A stretch of 44,352 nucleotides of DNA from Chloroflexota bacterium (GTDB lineage Bacteria > Chloroflexota > UBA11872 > VXOZ01). Below the pieces are notes generated by a model. It was not told where the DNA came from and did not search any database. It saw nothing but the letters and a program-made list of their open reading frames with translations. Made by a program: the position numbers and the translations under genes. Each line of letters begins with the position of its first letter. Within the stretch, counting starts at the first letter, position 1. Location of the stretch: positions 1 through 44,352 of the forward strand of contig JAPOQA010000019.1 of the NCBI GenBank assembly GCA_026710945.1, read 5' to 3'. This document shows positions 1 through 9,153 of the stretch, piece after piece.

Positions 1-10
1 CCAATGTAAG

Positions 11-287
11 CGCGAACCTCGTTAACAAGCCGTAGCGCGGGGGCTTGTCCCCCGCTTTTTGGCACGAGTAGCGCAGGATTGCAACCTGCGGCCGTCGCAT
101 GTTTGCGAGCCAAAGTAAGCGCGAACCTCGTTAACAAGCCGTAGCGCGGGGGCTTGTCCCCCGCTTTGTGGCACGAGTAGGGCAGGTTTGCAACCTGCGG
201 CCGTCACATGTTTTCGTGCCAAAGTAAGCGCGAACCTCGTTAACAAGCCGTAGCGCGGGGGCTTGTCCCCCGCTTTGTGGCACAAGT
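11..287. repeat. 109-bp tandem repeat, two full copies and a partial third
   Basis: Units begin at 11, 120 and 229, an exact 109-bp period; the third copy stops near 287. Each unit holds a GC-rich hairpin (GCGGGGG, 5-nt loop, CCCCCGC), followed in the first copy by five Ts. The two full units also hold a second, nearly palindromic block around GCAGG..TTGCAA..CCTGC. No open reading frame here looks real. The second block recurs, inverted, at 6177-6198, so this is a dispersed repeat family with a local tandem amplification. No spacer variation is seen, so it is not a CRISPR array. Confidence 0.9.
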
Positions 288-422
288 GGTTAGACAGTAT
301 TTTGGATAAGGCGCTTTGAGGCCAGTATTGCCGTGTAACACGTGTAGATACGTCGGATATGTGCGGCTACGCGTGTGTCAGTTTGCCTCAGTCTGCTGGC
401 AGAAGAGTGTGAGAGGCTTAGT

Positions 423-1475
423 ATGACGAAAAGCGCCCATCGGCAAGTTGAAAGCGCGATCACCGTTGTCGGCACAGGCATGTGGGGCACCACGCTGGCC
501 GTGCAACTCGCCCTTGGAAACCGCGCCGTCCGCTGGCTGGCTCGCACTGATGATGAGGCGAAGCAACTGCGGGATTGCGGAGAAAACCGGCGTTTCCTGC
601 CGGGAATTCCCATACCGCCTGCCGTGGACATCACCGGCGACCCCCTGGCGGCGTTGCCGGGGAGCGAGATTGTCCTGCTTGTGGTGCCTTCGGAAGCAAT
701 GCGCCGGAACCTGCGTTGGATTGCGCCGGGCGTAACGGCCGACTCTCTCCTAGTTTCGGCGACAAAGGGTCTTGAGACCGCAGCCGGCAAGACGATGTCC
801 GCGTTGATCCGGGAAGAACTACCGGAGCTTGCTCCAGGTGGCGTGTTAGCGCTTTCGGGTCCCAATCTTGCCCGCGAGATTGCCAGAGGCCAGCCCGCTG
901 CCGCCGTGCTTGCGGGCACGGATGCCGAATTGACTCGCAGGGCGCGGGAGAGGCTTATGCTGCCGCGCTTTCGCATCTATACGAGCACTGATGTCATTGG
1001 TGTCGAGCTGGGCGGAGCGCTCAAGAATGTCATGGCGATCGTAGCCGGTATCTGCGATGGGTTGGGCCTTGGTGACAACGCGAAGGCGGCACTGTTGACA
1101 CGCGGCGTTGCGGAGATGACGCGGCTTGGCGTGGCGATGGGCGCGCAGCCGCTCACATTTGCCGGACTGGCAGGGCTCGGCGATCTCATGGCGACGTGCG
1201 CCAGCCGGCAGAGTCGCAACCGGCACGTTGGCGAACAATTGGCGCAGGGCAAGTCGCTCGATGAAATCCTCGATTCGATGGACAACGTAGCTGAAGGTGT
1301 GCCGACCACCCGTGCCGCCGTGCGGTTGGCGCGCAGTCTCGACGTGGAATTGCCGATTACGGAGCTGCTGCATGAAGTGCTCAAAGGCGGCACCACGGTG
1401 GCCCAGGCAACGGTGGAACTCCTGGAACGCGCGCCGCGTGACGAACTTGATAGCGCCAGTCTTGAATCCCTTTGA
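423..1475 (+). CDS. gpsA: Glycerol-3-phosphate dehydrogenase [NAD(P)+]
   Basis: Reduces dihydroxyacetone phosphate to sn-glycerol-3-phosphate for phospholipid synthesis in the cytoplasm. The 350-residue product has normal family length. It opens with a Rossmann motif VVGTGMWGTTLA (about residues 15-26), then ALSGPNLAREI near 142, and the C-terminal helical domain with GVELGGALKNV carrying the catalytic Lys near 201. The NRHVGEQL region around residue 265 is also typical. The ATG at 423 is preferred over an in-frame start 48 nt upstream because GAGAGG lies just before it and the preceding 16 residues do not resemble the family N-terminus. It stands alone, with repeats upstream and a 229-nt gap to the next operon. 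Confidence 0.95.
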   Translation: MTKSAHRQVESAITVVGTGMWGTTLAVQLALGNRAVRWLARTDDEAKQLRDCGENRRFLPGIPIPPAVDITGDPLAALPGSEIVLLVVPSEAMRRNLRWIAPGVTADSLLVSATKGLETAAGKTMSALIREELPELAPGGVLALSGPNLAREIARGQPAAAVLAGTDAELTRRARERLMLPRFRIYTSTDVIGVELGGALKNVMAIVAGICDGLGLGDNAKAALLTRGVAEMTRLGVAMGAQPLTFAGLAGLGDLMATCASRQSRNRHVGEQLAQGKSLDEILDSMDNVAEGVPTTRAAVRLARSLDVELPITELLHEVLKGGTTVAQATVELLERAPRDELDSASLESL

Positions 1476-1634
1476 ATCCAGTTGCATTGGCGGAGAAGGA
1501 TAGGACATAGTGCATTTGAAGCTGAGACCGTTCAATGGAATTTCCCACCAAAGCCTGAGGGCTTGCCCTGGCAATTTGAATCCACCCGCTGCGGGGAGAG
1601 AGTTTTGTAGGCCGAACTGTGCAGGCTTTCCAAA

Positions 1635-1664
1635 TTGGTAGCCCGGCAGGCTCTGTTGTATAAT
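1635..1664 (+). promoter_or_regulatory. Sigma70-type promoter of the molybdoenzyme operon
   Basis: TTGGTA (1635-1640), an 18-nt spacer and a perfect TATAAT (1659-1664) predict a transcript starting near 1671, about 34 nt before the ATG at 1705. It lies in the gap after gpsA, so the oxidoreductase operon probably has its own start. Confidence 0.6.
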
Positions 1665-1704
1665 TGGGCACCAGAATGACTCCTTTACGTGCACAGGAAC
1701 CGCT

Positions 1705-3264
1705 ATGAGATTTGGCTTTCTAATCGACAACCGCAAGTGTATTGGTTGTCATGCATGTACGGTTGCGTGTAAGTCCGAGCATGACGTGCCGTTAGGCGTC
1801 TACCGCACCTGGGTGAAGTACGTCGAGACAGGCCAGTTTCCTGATAACCGCCGCCACTTCACGGTGCTCCGCTGCAATCACTGCGATGATGCTCCCTGCA
1901 TCCCGTCTTGTCCGGTCACGGCGCTGTATCGCCGCGAGCAAGATGGCATCGTCGATTTCGATCCCGAGCGGTGTATTGGCTGTAAGGCGTGCCTGCAGGC
2001 ATGTCCGTATGATGCGCTGCATATCGATCCTGATACGCATACCGCCGCGAAGTGCAACTTCTGCGCGCATCGCGTTGAGGTTGGGTTGGAACCGTCGTGC
2101 CAGGTGGTTTGTCCCACCCAGGCCATTGTATCGGGAGACTTGGACGATCCGACGAGCTACATCTCCAAGCTAATCTCACGCGAGCCGGTGCAGGTGCGCA
2201 AGCCCGAGAAAGGCACGGTACCGAAGCTCTTCTATATCGATGCCGACGAAAGCAGCCTGACCCCTTCGGCCGCGACTCCGGTCAAGGATTACGGCATGTG
2301 GAGTGAAATGCCGAATGCCAACGGCAACGGCCAGAACCCGAACATGCTCCAGGACAGTGAGTTCTTGCTCCAGGACCTGGTGGCAAAGTCGGCTAAAACG
2401 GTGTACGACGTTGATCACCCGACGCCCTGGGGATGGAAAGTGAGCGCGTACATTTGGACGAAATCAATCGCCGCAGGCGCATTCTTGCTGCCCGCTGCGG
2501 GCCTTGCGCTGGGCCTGGTAGCTGACAACCCGCTGCTGGCGTGGGGCGGCCCAATTCTGGCCTTGATATTCCTCGCAATTACGGCCGGCTTACTGGTTTG
2601 GGACCTTCAGCGCCCCGACCGTTTCTATACCATTCTCATTCGCCCGCAATGGCGATCTTGGGTTGCCATCGGCACGTACATCTTGCTGTTCTTTGCCGTA
2701 GTTGTAGGTCTAAGCTTACTTGCTGCGCTGGCCGGAGCGGGAGGTCTGATGCAAGTGCTTTGGTGGCCGGGAGGCGTGTTGGCAATCCTCGCTGCCATCT
2801 ATACGGGCTTTCTCTTTGCGCAGTCGAAAGCGCGCGACCTGTGGTTGAGCCCCGCGTTGCCGGTGCACCTCTTGGTGCAGGCCGCGTTGGCCGGCGCCGC
2901 ATCACTGGCAATCCTTGGCACAGTAGTCGAGACGACCGTACAAACCGAGGAGTTCTTGCGCACCGTTTTGCTTTGGGGCCTGATTGCCAACCTCTTCATC
3001 ATCTTGGTTGGCGAGCTGTGGTTGCCGCATGGCACGAGGGATGCTGCCAAGGCCGCGCAAATGATCTTGCGGGGCCAGTACTCGCAGCGCTTCTGGGCCG
3101 GTGTGGTCGGTGCTGGGCATGTATTGCCGGTAATACTGCTTATCGCGATCCCATTGGGACTTGCACCGGCTGCAGTGATCGTTGCAGGCGCGTGCGCGCT
3201 CGTTGGGTTGCTGCTATTTGAAGACATTTGGGTAAGAGCCGGTCAAGCGCTGCCGCTGAGCTAG
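1705..3264 (+). CDS. Fused 4x[4Fe-4S] ferredoxin / NrfD-type membrane subunit
   Basis: Electron-transfer partner of the molybdenum enzyme encoded next. Residues 1-140 are a PsrB/NrfC-type ferredoxin with sixteen cysteines in four groups: C12/15/18/22, C57/60/65/69, C90/93/96/100 and C117/120/132/136. A linker of about 90 residues follows, rich in Asn, Gly and charged residues. From about 240 to 519 the protein is strongly hydrophobic with roughly eight membrane segments, matching the NrfD/PsrC quinone-interacting family. These two parts are usually separate genes, so this 519-residue polypeptide is a fusion. It has no signal peptide, so the clusters probably face the cytoplasm unless the first membrane segment inverts the topology. 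The catalytic subunit starts 19 nt downstream. Electron flow direction and quinone use are inferred from family. Confidence 0.88.
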   Translation: MRFGFLIDNRKCIGCHACTVACKSEHDVPLGVYRTWVKYVETGQFPDNRRHFTVLRCNHCDDAPCIPSCPVTALYRREQDGIVDFDPERCIGCKACLQACPYDALHIDPDTHTAAKCNFCAHRVEVGLEPSCQVVCPTQAIVSGDLDDPTSYISKLISREPVQVRKPEKGTVPKLFYIDADESSLTPSAATPVKDYGMWSEMPNANGNGQNPNMLQDSEFLLQDLVAKSAKTVYDVDHPTPWGWKVSAYIWTKSIAAGAFLLPAAGLALGLVADNPLLAWGGPILALIFLAITAGLLVWDLQRPDRFYTILIRPQWRSWVAIGTYILLFFAVVVGLSLLAALAGAGGLMQVLWWPGGVLAILAAIYTGFLFAQSKARDLWLSPALPVHLLVQAALAGAASLAILGTVVETTVQTEEFLRTVLLWGLIANLFIILVGELWLPHGTRDAAKAAQMILRGQYSQRFWAGVVGAGHVLPVILLIAIPLGLAPAAVIVAGACALVGLLLFEDIWVRAGQALPLS

Positions 3265-3283
3265 CGAGAGGAGCAACCGCGCA

Positions 3284-6067
3284 ATGTCGGTTTTCAAACC
3301 ACAGTTTCCCGAGTCAGGCCAGCTTGCGAACTACCCTCCGGTAGAGCAGTGGGACGACTGGACTGAATACGACCCGGAAGCCTGGCCTCAGAAAGTCCCG
3401 AAGAACTACATGCTGGTCCCGACCGTATGCTTTAACTGCGAGTCCGCGTGCGGCCTGCTGGCGTACATCGACAAAGAAGACATGCGCATTCGCAAATTCG
3501 AGGGCAATCCGGCGCATCCCGGCAGTCGCGGCCGCAACTGCGCGAAAGGCCCGGCGACTATCAACCAAGTGCATGATCCGGAGCGCATACTCTATCCCAT
3601 GAAGCGCACCGGGCCCCGTGGCTCCGGCGAGTGGGAACGGACCACGTGGGATGAAGTGCTCGATTCGCTCGCAGCGCGCATTCGACGCGCACTACAGGAA
3701 GACCGGCGCACTGAGGTCATGTATCATGTGGGTCGTCCCGGACACGACGGTTACATGGACCGCGTGCTCCAGGCCTGGGGCGTGGACGGACATAACAGCC
3801 ATACCAACGTCTGCTCGTCAGGCGCGCGTCTGGGATACACGCTCTGGCAAGGCGCGGACCGACCCTCGCCCGATCACGCCAATTCGCGGTTCATGCTGCT
3901 AATAAGCGCTCACCTGGAGACGGGGCACTACTTCAATCCCCATGCCCAGCGGATCATTGAGGGCAAGCTCTCAGGGGCCAAGATAGCCGTCATCGATACG
4001 CGGCTTTCAAATACTGCCTCGCGGGCAGACTACTGGCTGTCGTCATGGCCGGGTTCTGAGGCAGCAATGCTGCTTGCCATGGCAAACGTCATCTTGCAGG
4101 AAGACGGATACAACCGCGACTTCATGGAGAAATGGCTGAATTGGCACGAGTACATGCGCGCTGAGCATCCTGACGTGGATGCAACATTCGACAATTTTAT
4201 TGCCGCCATCAAAGAGTTCTATGCCTCGTACACAGCGGAGTTTGCCGAGCAGGAGAGTGGCGTAGACGCTAGCCAGATCGTTGCGGTGGCGCGCGAGATC
4301 GCCGCGGCGGGCACAGCTTTTGCCAGCCACGTGTGGCGCAGTGCGGCCTCCGGCAATGAAGGCGGCTGGCAAGTTTCCCGCTGCCTGACTTTTCTCGGCG
4401 TGTTGACGGGGAGCATCGGCACGCGCGGCGGCACGTCGCCAAATAGTTGGAATAAGTTCGCGCCGGCGCCTTACATCAAACCCCCGCCGCAGCAGGTATG
4501 GAGCGAGCTTTTGTGGCCGAAGGAATTTCCGCTGGCGCACCATGAGATGAGCATTCTATTGCCGCACTTTCTCAAGGAAGGACGCGGCAAGGTGGATACC
4601 TACTTTACGCGGGTCTATAACCCGGTGTGGACCAATCCCGATGGGGCCTCGTGGATCGAAATGCTGAGCGACGAAGATAAGGTGGGTGTCCATGCCGCGT
4701 TGACGCCGGTGTGGAGCGAGACTGCCTGGTTTGCGGACTACGTGTTGCCCATGGGCAACGGCGCCGAGCGCCACGATCTCATGAGCCAAGAGACTCAAGC
4801 CGGGGCTTGGATCGGCTTCCGCCAACCGGTGCTGCGGGTGGCGCGTGAAAAGAGCGGCGATGCCGTCGAGTTTACCTACGAAGCCAATCCCGGTGAGGTG
4901 TGGGAAGAGGATGAGTTCTGGATTGAGCTTTCCTGGCGCATCGACCCCGATGGCAGCTTGGGCGTGCGGGAATTCTTCGAGTCTCCATACCGGCCCGGTG
5001 AAAAGCTGACGATTAGCGAATACTACCAGTGGATATTCGAGAATAGTGTACCGGGACTGCCGGAGGCTGCGGAAAAAGAGGAGCTTGCGCCCCTGGCGTA
5101 CATGCGCAAGTACGGCGCATTCGAAGTGAAGCGGGACACCTACGCTGTGCATGAAAACCCGCTGTCCGCAGAGCAGCTTGACGGGGCAGAGGTTGATCCC
5201 GTTACCCACCAGGTGCGGAAGAACGGCGAAGTGCTTGGAGTAGAGGTGGATGGCACGGCGGTTGAAGGGTTCCATACGCCTTCCCGCAAGCTGGAGTTCT
5301 TCTCCGATACAATGCGCGAGTTCAAGTGGTCGGAATACGCCGTGCCGACCTACATCAGGAGTCACGTGCATCGAGATAACATCGACCACGGCAAGGGTGA
5401 ATACGTCCTGTTGCCCACGTTCCGTCTGCCGACACTCATCCATACGCGGGCGGGAAATGCCAAGTGGCTGTATGAGATTTCGCACACCAATCCGCTCTGG
5501 GTGCACCCAAAGGACGCCGAGCGGCTTGAGTTTGAGACCGGCGACCTTGCCAGAGTAAGTACGGAAGTGGGCTATTTCGTCATACGTGTCTGGGTCACGG
5601 AGGGCATACGTCCCGGGATTGTGGCATGTTCACACCACCTGGGGCGCTGGCGACTCTCGAAGGAGAGTGGCGGCGAGCGCTGGTCGACCGCCCACGTGGA
5701 CTTGAAGCAGGTAAAGGACGGGCAGTGGTTCATGCGGCAAATTGAAGGCGTGAGGCCATTCGAGAGCCCGGACCCGGATTCAGACCGCGTCTGGTGGAAA
5801 GATTCCGGCGTGCATCAGAATATGACCTTCCCGGTGCACCCGGACCCGGTGAGCGGCATGCACTGCTGGCACCAGAAGGTGTGTGTCGAAACGGCAGGCG
5901 CCGACGATCAATACGGCGATGTCTTTGTGGATACTGATAAGTCTCACCAGGTGTACCTGGAGTGGATGAAGAAGACCCGCCCTGCAGAGGGTACGAATGC
6001 GTTGCGCCGGCCGCTGTGGATTCCACGCCCGGTAAAACCGGCGACAGAGGTGTATCGCATGCCGTGA
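3284..6067 (+). CDS. Molybdopterin oxidoreductase catalytic subunit (DMSO reductase family)
   Basis: A 927-residue complex iron-sulfur molybdoenzyme. Residues 49-86 bind one [4Fe-4S] cluster (C49-x2-C52-x3-C56-x29-C86), followed by the Molybdopterin domain and a C-terminal molydop-binding beta-barrel from about residue 700. The segment NVCSSG with C177 lies where Cys-ligated members (Psr/Phs/Nap/Fdh types) place the molybdenum ligand, so a Cys-coordinated Mo or W is likely. There is no twin-arginine signal at the N-terminus, unlike periplasmic Psr/Phs/Ttr enzymes. The start is supported by GAGAGGAG about 11 nt upstream. The substrate (polysulfide, thiosulfate, tetrathionate, arsenate, formate or other) cannot be read from the sequence. 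Confidence 0.88.
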   Translation: MSVFKPQFPESGQLANYPPVEQWDDWTEYDPEAWPQKVPKNYMLVPTVCFNCESACGLLAYIDKEDMRIRKFEGNPAHPGSRGRNCAKGPATINQVHDPERILYPMKRTGPRGSGEWERTTWDEVLDSLAARIRRALQEDRRTEVMYHVGRPGHDGYMDRVLQAWGVDGHNSHTNVCSSGARLGYTLWQGADRPSPDHANSRFMLLISAHLETGHYFNPHAQRIIEGKLSGAKIAVIDTRLSNTASRADYWLSSWPGSEAAMLLAMANVILQEDGYNRDFMEKWLNWHEYMRAEHPDVDATFDNFIAAIKEFYASYTAEFAEQESGVDASQIVAVAREIAAAGTAFASHVWRSAASGNEGGWQVSRCLTFLGVLTGSIGTRGGTSPNSWNKFAPAPYIKPPPQQVWSELLWPKEFPLAHHEMSILLPHFLKEGRGKVDTYFTRVYNPVWTNPDGASWIEMLSDEDKVGVHAALTPVWSETAWFADYVLPMGNGAERHDLMSQETQAGAWIGFRQPVLRVAREKSGDAVEFTYEANPGEVWEEDEFWIELSWRIDPDGSLGVREFFESPYRPGEKLTISEYYQWIFENSVPGLPEAAEKEELAPLAYMRKYGAFEVKRDTYAVHENPLSAEQLDGAEVDPVTHQVRKNGEVLGVEVDGTAVEGFHTPSRKLEFFSDTMREFKWSEYAVPTYIRSHVHRDNIDHGKGEYVLLPTFRLPTLIHTRAGNAKWLYEISHTNPLWVHPKDAERLEFETGDLARVSTEVGYFVIRVWVTEGIRPGIVACSHHLGRWRLSKESGGERWSTAHVDLKQVKDGQWFMRQIEGVRPFESPDPDSDRVWWKDSGVHQNMTFPVHPDPVSGMHCWHQKVCVETAGADDQYGDVFVDTDKSHQVYLEWMKKTRPAEGTNALRRPLWIPRPVKPATEVYRMP

Positions 6068-6097
6068 TGCGGCTGAGTATTTTGCGGGAGAAATTTG

Positions 6098-6128
6098 AAA
6101 GCGTGGGAACATCGTTCCCACGCTTTTT
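6098..6128 (+). terminator. Rho-independent terminator after the molybdoenzyme operon
   Basis: A perfect 13-bp stem (6098-6110 with 6114-6126) closes a 3-nt loop and ends in a run of five Ts. It starts 31 nt after the stop codon at 6067. Confidence 0.9.
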
Positions 6129-6176
6129 CGTTCTTGGTCGATGGCGCATGCTCGAGCCGTTTCCGCACCATAGGAT

Positions 6177-6198
6177 GCAGGTTGCAAACCTGCGCTAC
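6177..6198 (-). repeat. Dispersed copy of the left-end repeat block
   Basis: The 22 bases here are the reverse complement of a block found at 68-89 and 177-198 in the tandem repeats, with a single mismatch to each. The core GCAGGTTGCAAACCTGC is a near-palindrome. It lies between the operon terminator and the end of the ccdA-like gene. Confidence 0.75.
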
Positions 6199-6227
6199 CG
6201 GACTAAGCGGACTCTGTTACCCCATGG

Positions 6228-6941
6228 CTAGAAAACCGGGATCCACGCAAAGTAGGCATTGAGGAGGGCAAACGTGTTCGTAAATAGCATTACGCCCACC
6301 ACGATCAGGAAACCGCCGCTGACTACCTCCACGGTATGGCCGTGCCGATTCATCCAGCGTATGGCGGGCACCGCGCGGGAGAGTCCGACCGCGGTAAGCA
6401 AGAACGGGATGCCAAGTCCGGCTGAGTAGAGTGCCAGGAGTAATGAGCCTTGCCCCACCGTCTCCCGTGTCGTCGCCAGGGCAATGATGCCGGCGAGGAT
6501 GGGGCCAATGCAGGGCGTCCAGCCCGCCGCAAAAGTGAGGCCGACAAGCCACGACGTGAGATAGCTGCGCGGGCGGCTGCGGTCGACATAAACACGGCGC
6601 TCCTGGTTGAGCCAGCGCACGCGAAAGACTCCGGCAACGTGCAGCCCGAAAATGACGAGAATCACACCTCCGATGTAGCGCAGATAGAAAGTGTACCCCT
6701 GTATCGCCCAGCCCACCAGGCCGATGAGTGTCCAAAGCAGCACAAAGATGGTAGAAAAGCCGAGTACGAAAAAGGCCGCGTGGGCGACGGTGCGCATCGT
6801 TGCTTGGGCGTCCTGCTCCTCAGATACACTCGTTCCCGCCAAATGACCAATGTAGGCCGGTACAAGCGGCAGTACGCACGGTGAGAGGAACGAGGCAATG
6901 CCGGCGCCGAAGGCGACGAGGGCGGTGAGGAGCGGTGTCAT
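6228..6941 (-). CDS. ccdA: CcdA/DsbD-type thiol-disulfide transmembrane protein
   Basis: A 237-residue integral membrane protein with about six hydrophobic segments. It belongs to the DsbD transmembrane (CcdA) family, which passes reducing equivalents from cytoplasmic thioredoxin across the membrane for cytochrome c maturation or disulfide reduction. The two redox cysteines are in the expected motifs: C22 in SFLSPCVLP and C144 in GWTPCIGP. Length is normal for stand-alone CcdA. A CAGGAG sequence lies about 12 nt before the ATG. No cytochrome c or thioredoxin partner is adjacent, so its client is unknown. It converges on the molybdoenzyme operon. Confidence 0.9.
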   Translation of the reverse strand: MTPLLTALVAFGAGIASFLSPCVLPLVPAYIGHLAGTSVSEEQDAQATMRTVAHAAFFVLGFSTIFVLLWTLIGLVGWAIQGYTFYLRYIGGVILVIFGLHVAGVFRVRWLNQERRVYVDRSRPRSYLTSWLVGLTFAAGWTPCIGPILAGIIALATTRETVGQGSLLLALYSAGLGIPFLLTAVGLSRAVPAIRWMNRHGHTVEVVSGGFLIVVGVMLFTNTFALLNAYFAWIPVF

Positions 6942-7317
6942 CTCGCAGTTGTACTCCTGACTTCACGTGCGTGCTGCTGAATCAGCAATGTTTCAACTCT
7001 CGAGCAAGGTCTGATAGCTAGACTCTGCCTTGGCGAAGGCATGAATCGGTAGGGTTTCACCTCTAGAGTGAGTGAGGCAGCGCTTAGGATGCGCAATCTT
7101 CTTATGGGCATCGAGCATGGCTGGGCATCACTGAATTGTCTGCGTGCTCTCATCGAATGAAGGTCCCTTGTTAAGTCCAGAATACCTCAGTTTCTCACAG
7201 TCGTGTGTATGCTTGCATACGTTTGAGGGTGTAATGGCCTCAATTTGCCCATGCCGGCGCTATGCGCTGCATAGTGAGAAAAACCGGTAACTGCACATGC
7301 GTTGTGTGCCTTGCAAG
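6942..7317. other. Gene-free stretch
   Basis: 376 bp between the ccdA-like start and the terminator of the first solute-binding protein. I see no convincing gene, RNA or strong promoter here; short open frames lack recognisable content. Confidence 0.6.
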
Positions 7318-7349
7318 AAAAAGCGAGGAGGGCCACAAGACCCTCCTCG
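7318..7349 (-). terminator. Terminator of the first solute-binding protein gene
   Basis: Read on the minus strand, a 9-bp stem CGAGGAGGG/CCCTCCTCG (7341-7349 with 7324-7332) with an 8-nt loop is followed by a T-rich tract. It lies 26 nt after the stop codon at 7375. Confidence 0.85.
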
Positions 7350-7374
7350 TTGCTATGCCAAGTACAGATGGAAT

Positions 7375-8817
7375 CTACTCTTGGTTTGCGTAGTACTCGT
7401 CCAGCACAACCTGTGATTCCTTGCTTGCCGTCTGCATGGCTTCCTCGACGGTGACCTCTTGGGCCCACGCGCGGTTCATATTGCCACGGAACGCGCGCCA
7501 CCACTCCAGCCACACACCATTGACTTGCCAGTACTGGCCGCGGCCTTCTCTGAGGGGCGCCATGTACGCTTCCACCTCACGCGGCGGTCGACCGCTCTTC
7601 TCGAGCAGGCGAGCGTCATCCCAGGTGTTGGTATTGGCCGGCAGACCGTCACGGAGAATAGTGAAGACTCCCACTTGAACTTCATGGTCGATCAAGGGGA
7701 ATTTCATCACTTCCCAGGCCTCATCGGGCACTTCAGTGCTGCCCCACATTTCCACCACACGTCCACCGCCAGGTACCTTGTTGTTTGCCGGGCCATGGAT
7801 GTACTCCACGGCGACAATGGGAAGACTCTCTGGATCCGGTGAGCCCCAGGAACCGGACTGGCCCAGGCCGAGATTCATCATGGCCGACCGCTGCCAGGCA
7901 AAGGGTCCGTGGTACGATGTTCCTTCAGGTATGGAAGCATTGAATTCCGCGACGGCGTCGGGATCCGGTGCAACACGATTCTTGAATTCCAAGTCCCACA
8001 GGAATTGTATAACCGCAATGAATTCCGGTTCGTGCGCGCGGGAACGACGGTAGTCATCGGAGAGGAAATTCGTGCCGTTCTGAAGCAGCATCCCCAGAAT
8101 GTCGAAAGTGGCCTGCTTATTGTTGAACCAACCCCACACCCTGGGATCTTCGTTTTCGCCGCGGCCCGTAATTTCTGAAGCGATCTCCAGCAGCGTGCCG
8201 CCGTCATTCGGGTTCCAGTCGATGCCTTCGGCAGGCAAGCGGTTGATGCCGTAGCGATCGAAATGGTCGGTATTGTAGGCAAGCGCTGCGCCACCGACAC
8301 CCATGGAGACGCCGTAGACATCCTGCTTCTCGTCCGTAAAGAATTCAGGACCGCGGACCCCCTGGAGCTGAGCAGAATCCCGCTGGACATACTCGGTGAT
8401 CGCCCGAGCAAACCCTGCGTCACGGTTGCGGGCGAAGAAGACACCGTCGTTGTGGAATACGTCCGGAGCGTCACCGGCGGCCAACTGCGTATTGAGCTGG
8501 CTCATGGTGTCGCGGTAGGTGTCGCCTACCCAATCAAGCTCGATGTTGTCGTAGTTTTCGTAGAATCGCGCCACAACGAGATTCTCGTAGAATGGCTCAA
8601 CGCGAGTAAGGTCGTTGGAGATCCACCTAACCGAAACCGTGACCTTCTCTGCTGGTGCCGGTTCTTCGGCCTTGGTCTCCTCTGCAGCCTGCTCCGGCAT
8701 TTCGCCGGAATCGGCCGGCATGGCGGTGCCGCACGCTGCCAGCGCGATCGCGCCAAGAACGCCGCCACTGCCTGCGAGCATGCGCCGACGCGTAATACGA
8801 CTTCGTGCAAATGACAT
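7375..8817 (-). CDS. ABC transporter solute-binding lipoprotein (family 1), paralog A
   Basis: A 480-residue extracytoplasmic solute-binding protein of the sugar/polyol type (SBP_bac_1 fold). The N-terminus carries a twin-arginine motif (TRRRMLAG) and a lipobox ending LAAC, so it is probably Tat-exported and lipid-anchored; an acidic Glu/Ala/Pro linker follows. The ATG at 8817 is chosen over one 30 nt upstream because GAGAGGG sits 7 nt before it and it places the RR motif close to the N-terminus. It shares many blocks with the gene at 10716-12152, for example NGTNFLSDDYRRSR and SGRPPRE. No permease or ATPase gene is nearby, so its transporter partners lie elsewhere. The ligand is unknown. Confidence 0.9.
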   Translation of the reverse strand: MSFARSRITRRRMLAGSGGVLGAIALAACGTAMPADSGEMPEQAAEETKAEEPAPAEKVTVSVRWISNDLTRVEPFYENLVVARFYENYDNIELDWVGDTYRDTMSQLNTQLAAGDAPDVFHNDGVFFARNRDAGFARAITEYVQRDSAQLQGVRGPEFFTDEKQDVYGVSMGVGGAALAYNTDHFDRYGINRLPAEGIDWNPNDGGTLLEIASEITGRGENEDPRVWGWFNNKQATFDILGMLLQNGTNFLSDDYRRSRAHEPEFIAVIQFLWDLEFKNRVAPDPDAVAEFNASIPEGTSYHGPFAWQRSAMMNLGLGQSGSWGSPDPESLPIVAVEYIHGPANNKVPGGGRVVEMWGSTEVPDEAWEVMKFPLIDHEVQVGVFTILRDGLPANTNTWDDARLLEKSGRPPREVEAYMAPLREGRGQYWQVNGVWLEWWRAFRGNMNRAWAQEVTVEEAMQTASKESQVVLDEYYANQE

Positions 8818-8983
8818 TTCTTTCCCTCTCTTAAACTTTGGTTTCAATCAGTCGGATCGCCAGAGCGGATATTGGGCACATGGCCACCCGCCATGGACAC
8901 AATCCTGCCAATATCTCTTGTGGAACCCCCCTTTCGAAACAAACAGAGTTGGCGCTCTGCAGAACGCTGATTCTTATACCGAT

Positions 8984-9011
8984 AATGTACTATTCAATAC
9001 CTTGTCGTCAA
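8984..9011 (-). promoter_or_regulatory. Probable promoter for solute-binding protein A
   Basis: On the minus strand TTGACG (9011-9006), a 16-nt spacer and TACATT (8989-8984) form a plausible sigma70-type promoter with a leader of about 160 nt. It is back to back with the subtilase promoter, the -35 boxes being about 30 bp apart. Confidence 0.4.
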
Positions 9012-9041
9012 GTAGAAAGAAGGATTCCCACCATAAAGGGA

Positions 9042-9070
9042 TTGACAAGGCTATTGAAGAAAGTTATAGT
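9042..9070 (+). promoter_or_regulatory. Sigma70 promoter of the subtilase-like gene
   Basis: A perfect TTGACA (9042-9047), a 17-nt spacer and TATAGT (9065-9070) predict a start near 9077. That lies after a possible ATG at 9073, which supports the ATG at 9154 as the real start and gives a leader of about 77 nt. Confidence 0.8.
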
Positions 9071-9153
9071 GAATGCAGGTTGAGCCTCTCCAACACCAAT
9101 CTGTATACACTGAGCGTAAGCCATGTGCCAAGCGCAAATTAAGGATAGAGACT

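Noticed and set aside
11-287. Possible CRISPR array
   Set aside because: Units repeat over their whole 109-bp length with no unique spacers, and there are no cas genes.
4556-5506. 316-codon minus-strand open frame inside the molybdoenzyme gene
   Set aside because: Antisense to a well-supported coding sequence with family motifs on the other strand.
9073-9153. Upstream ATG for the subtilase, adding 27 residues
   Set aside because: It lies just before the transcription start predicted from the TTGACA/TATAGT promoter, has no ribosome-binding site, and the added residues are not a signal peptide.
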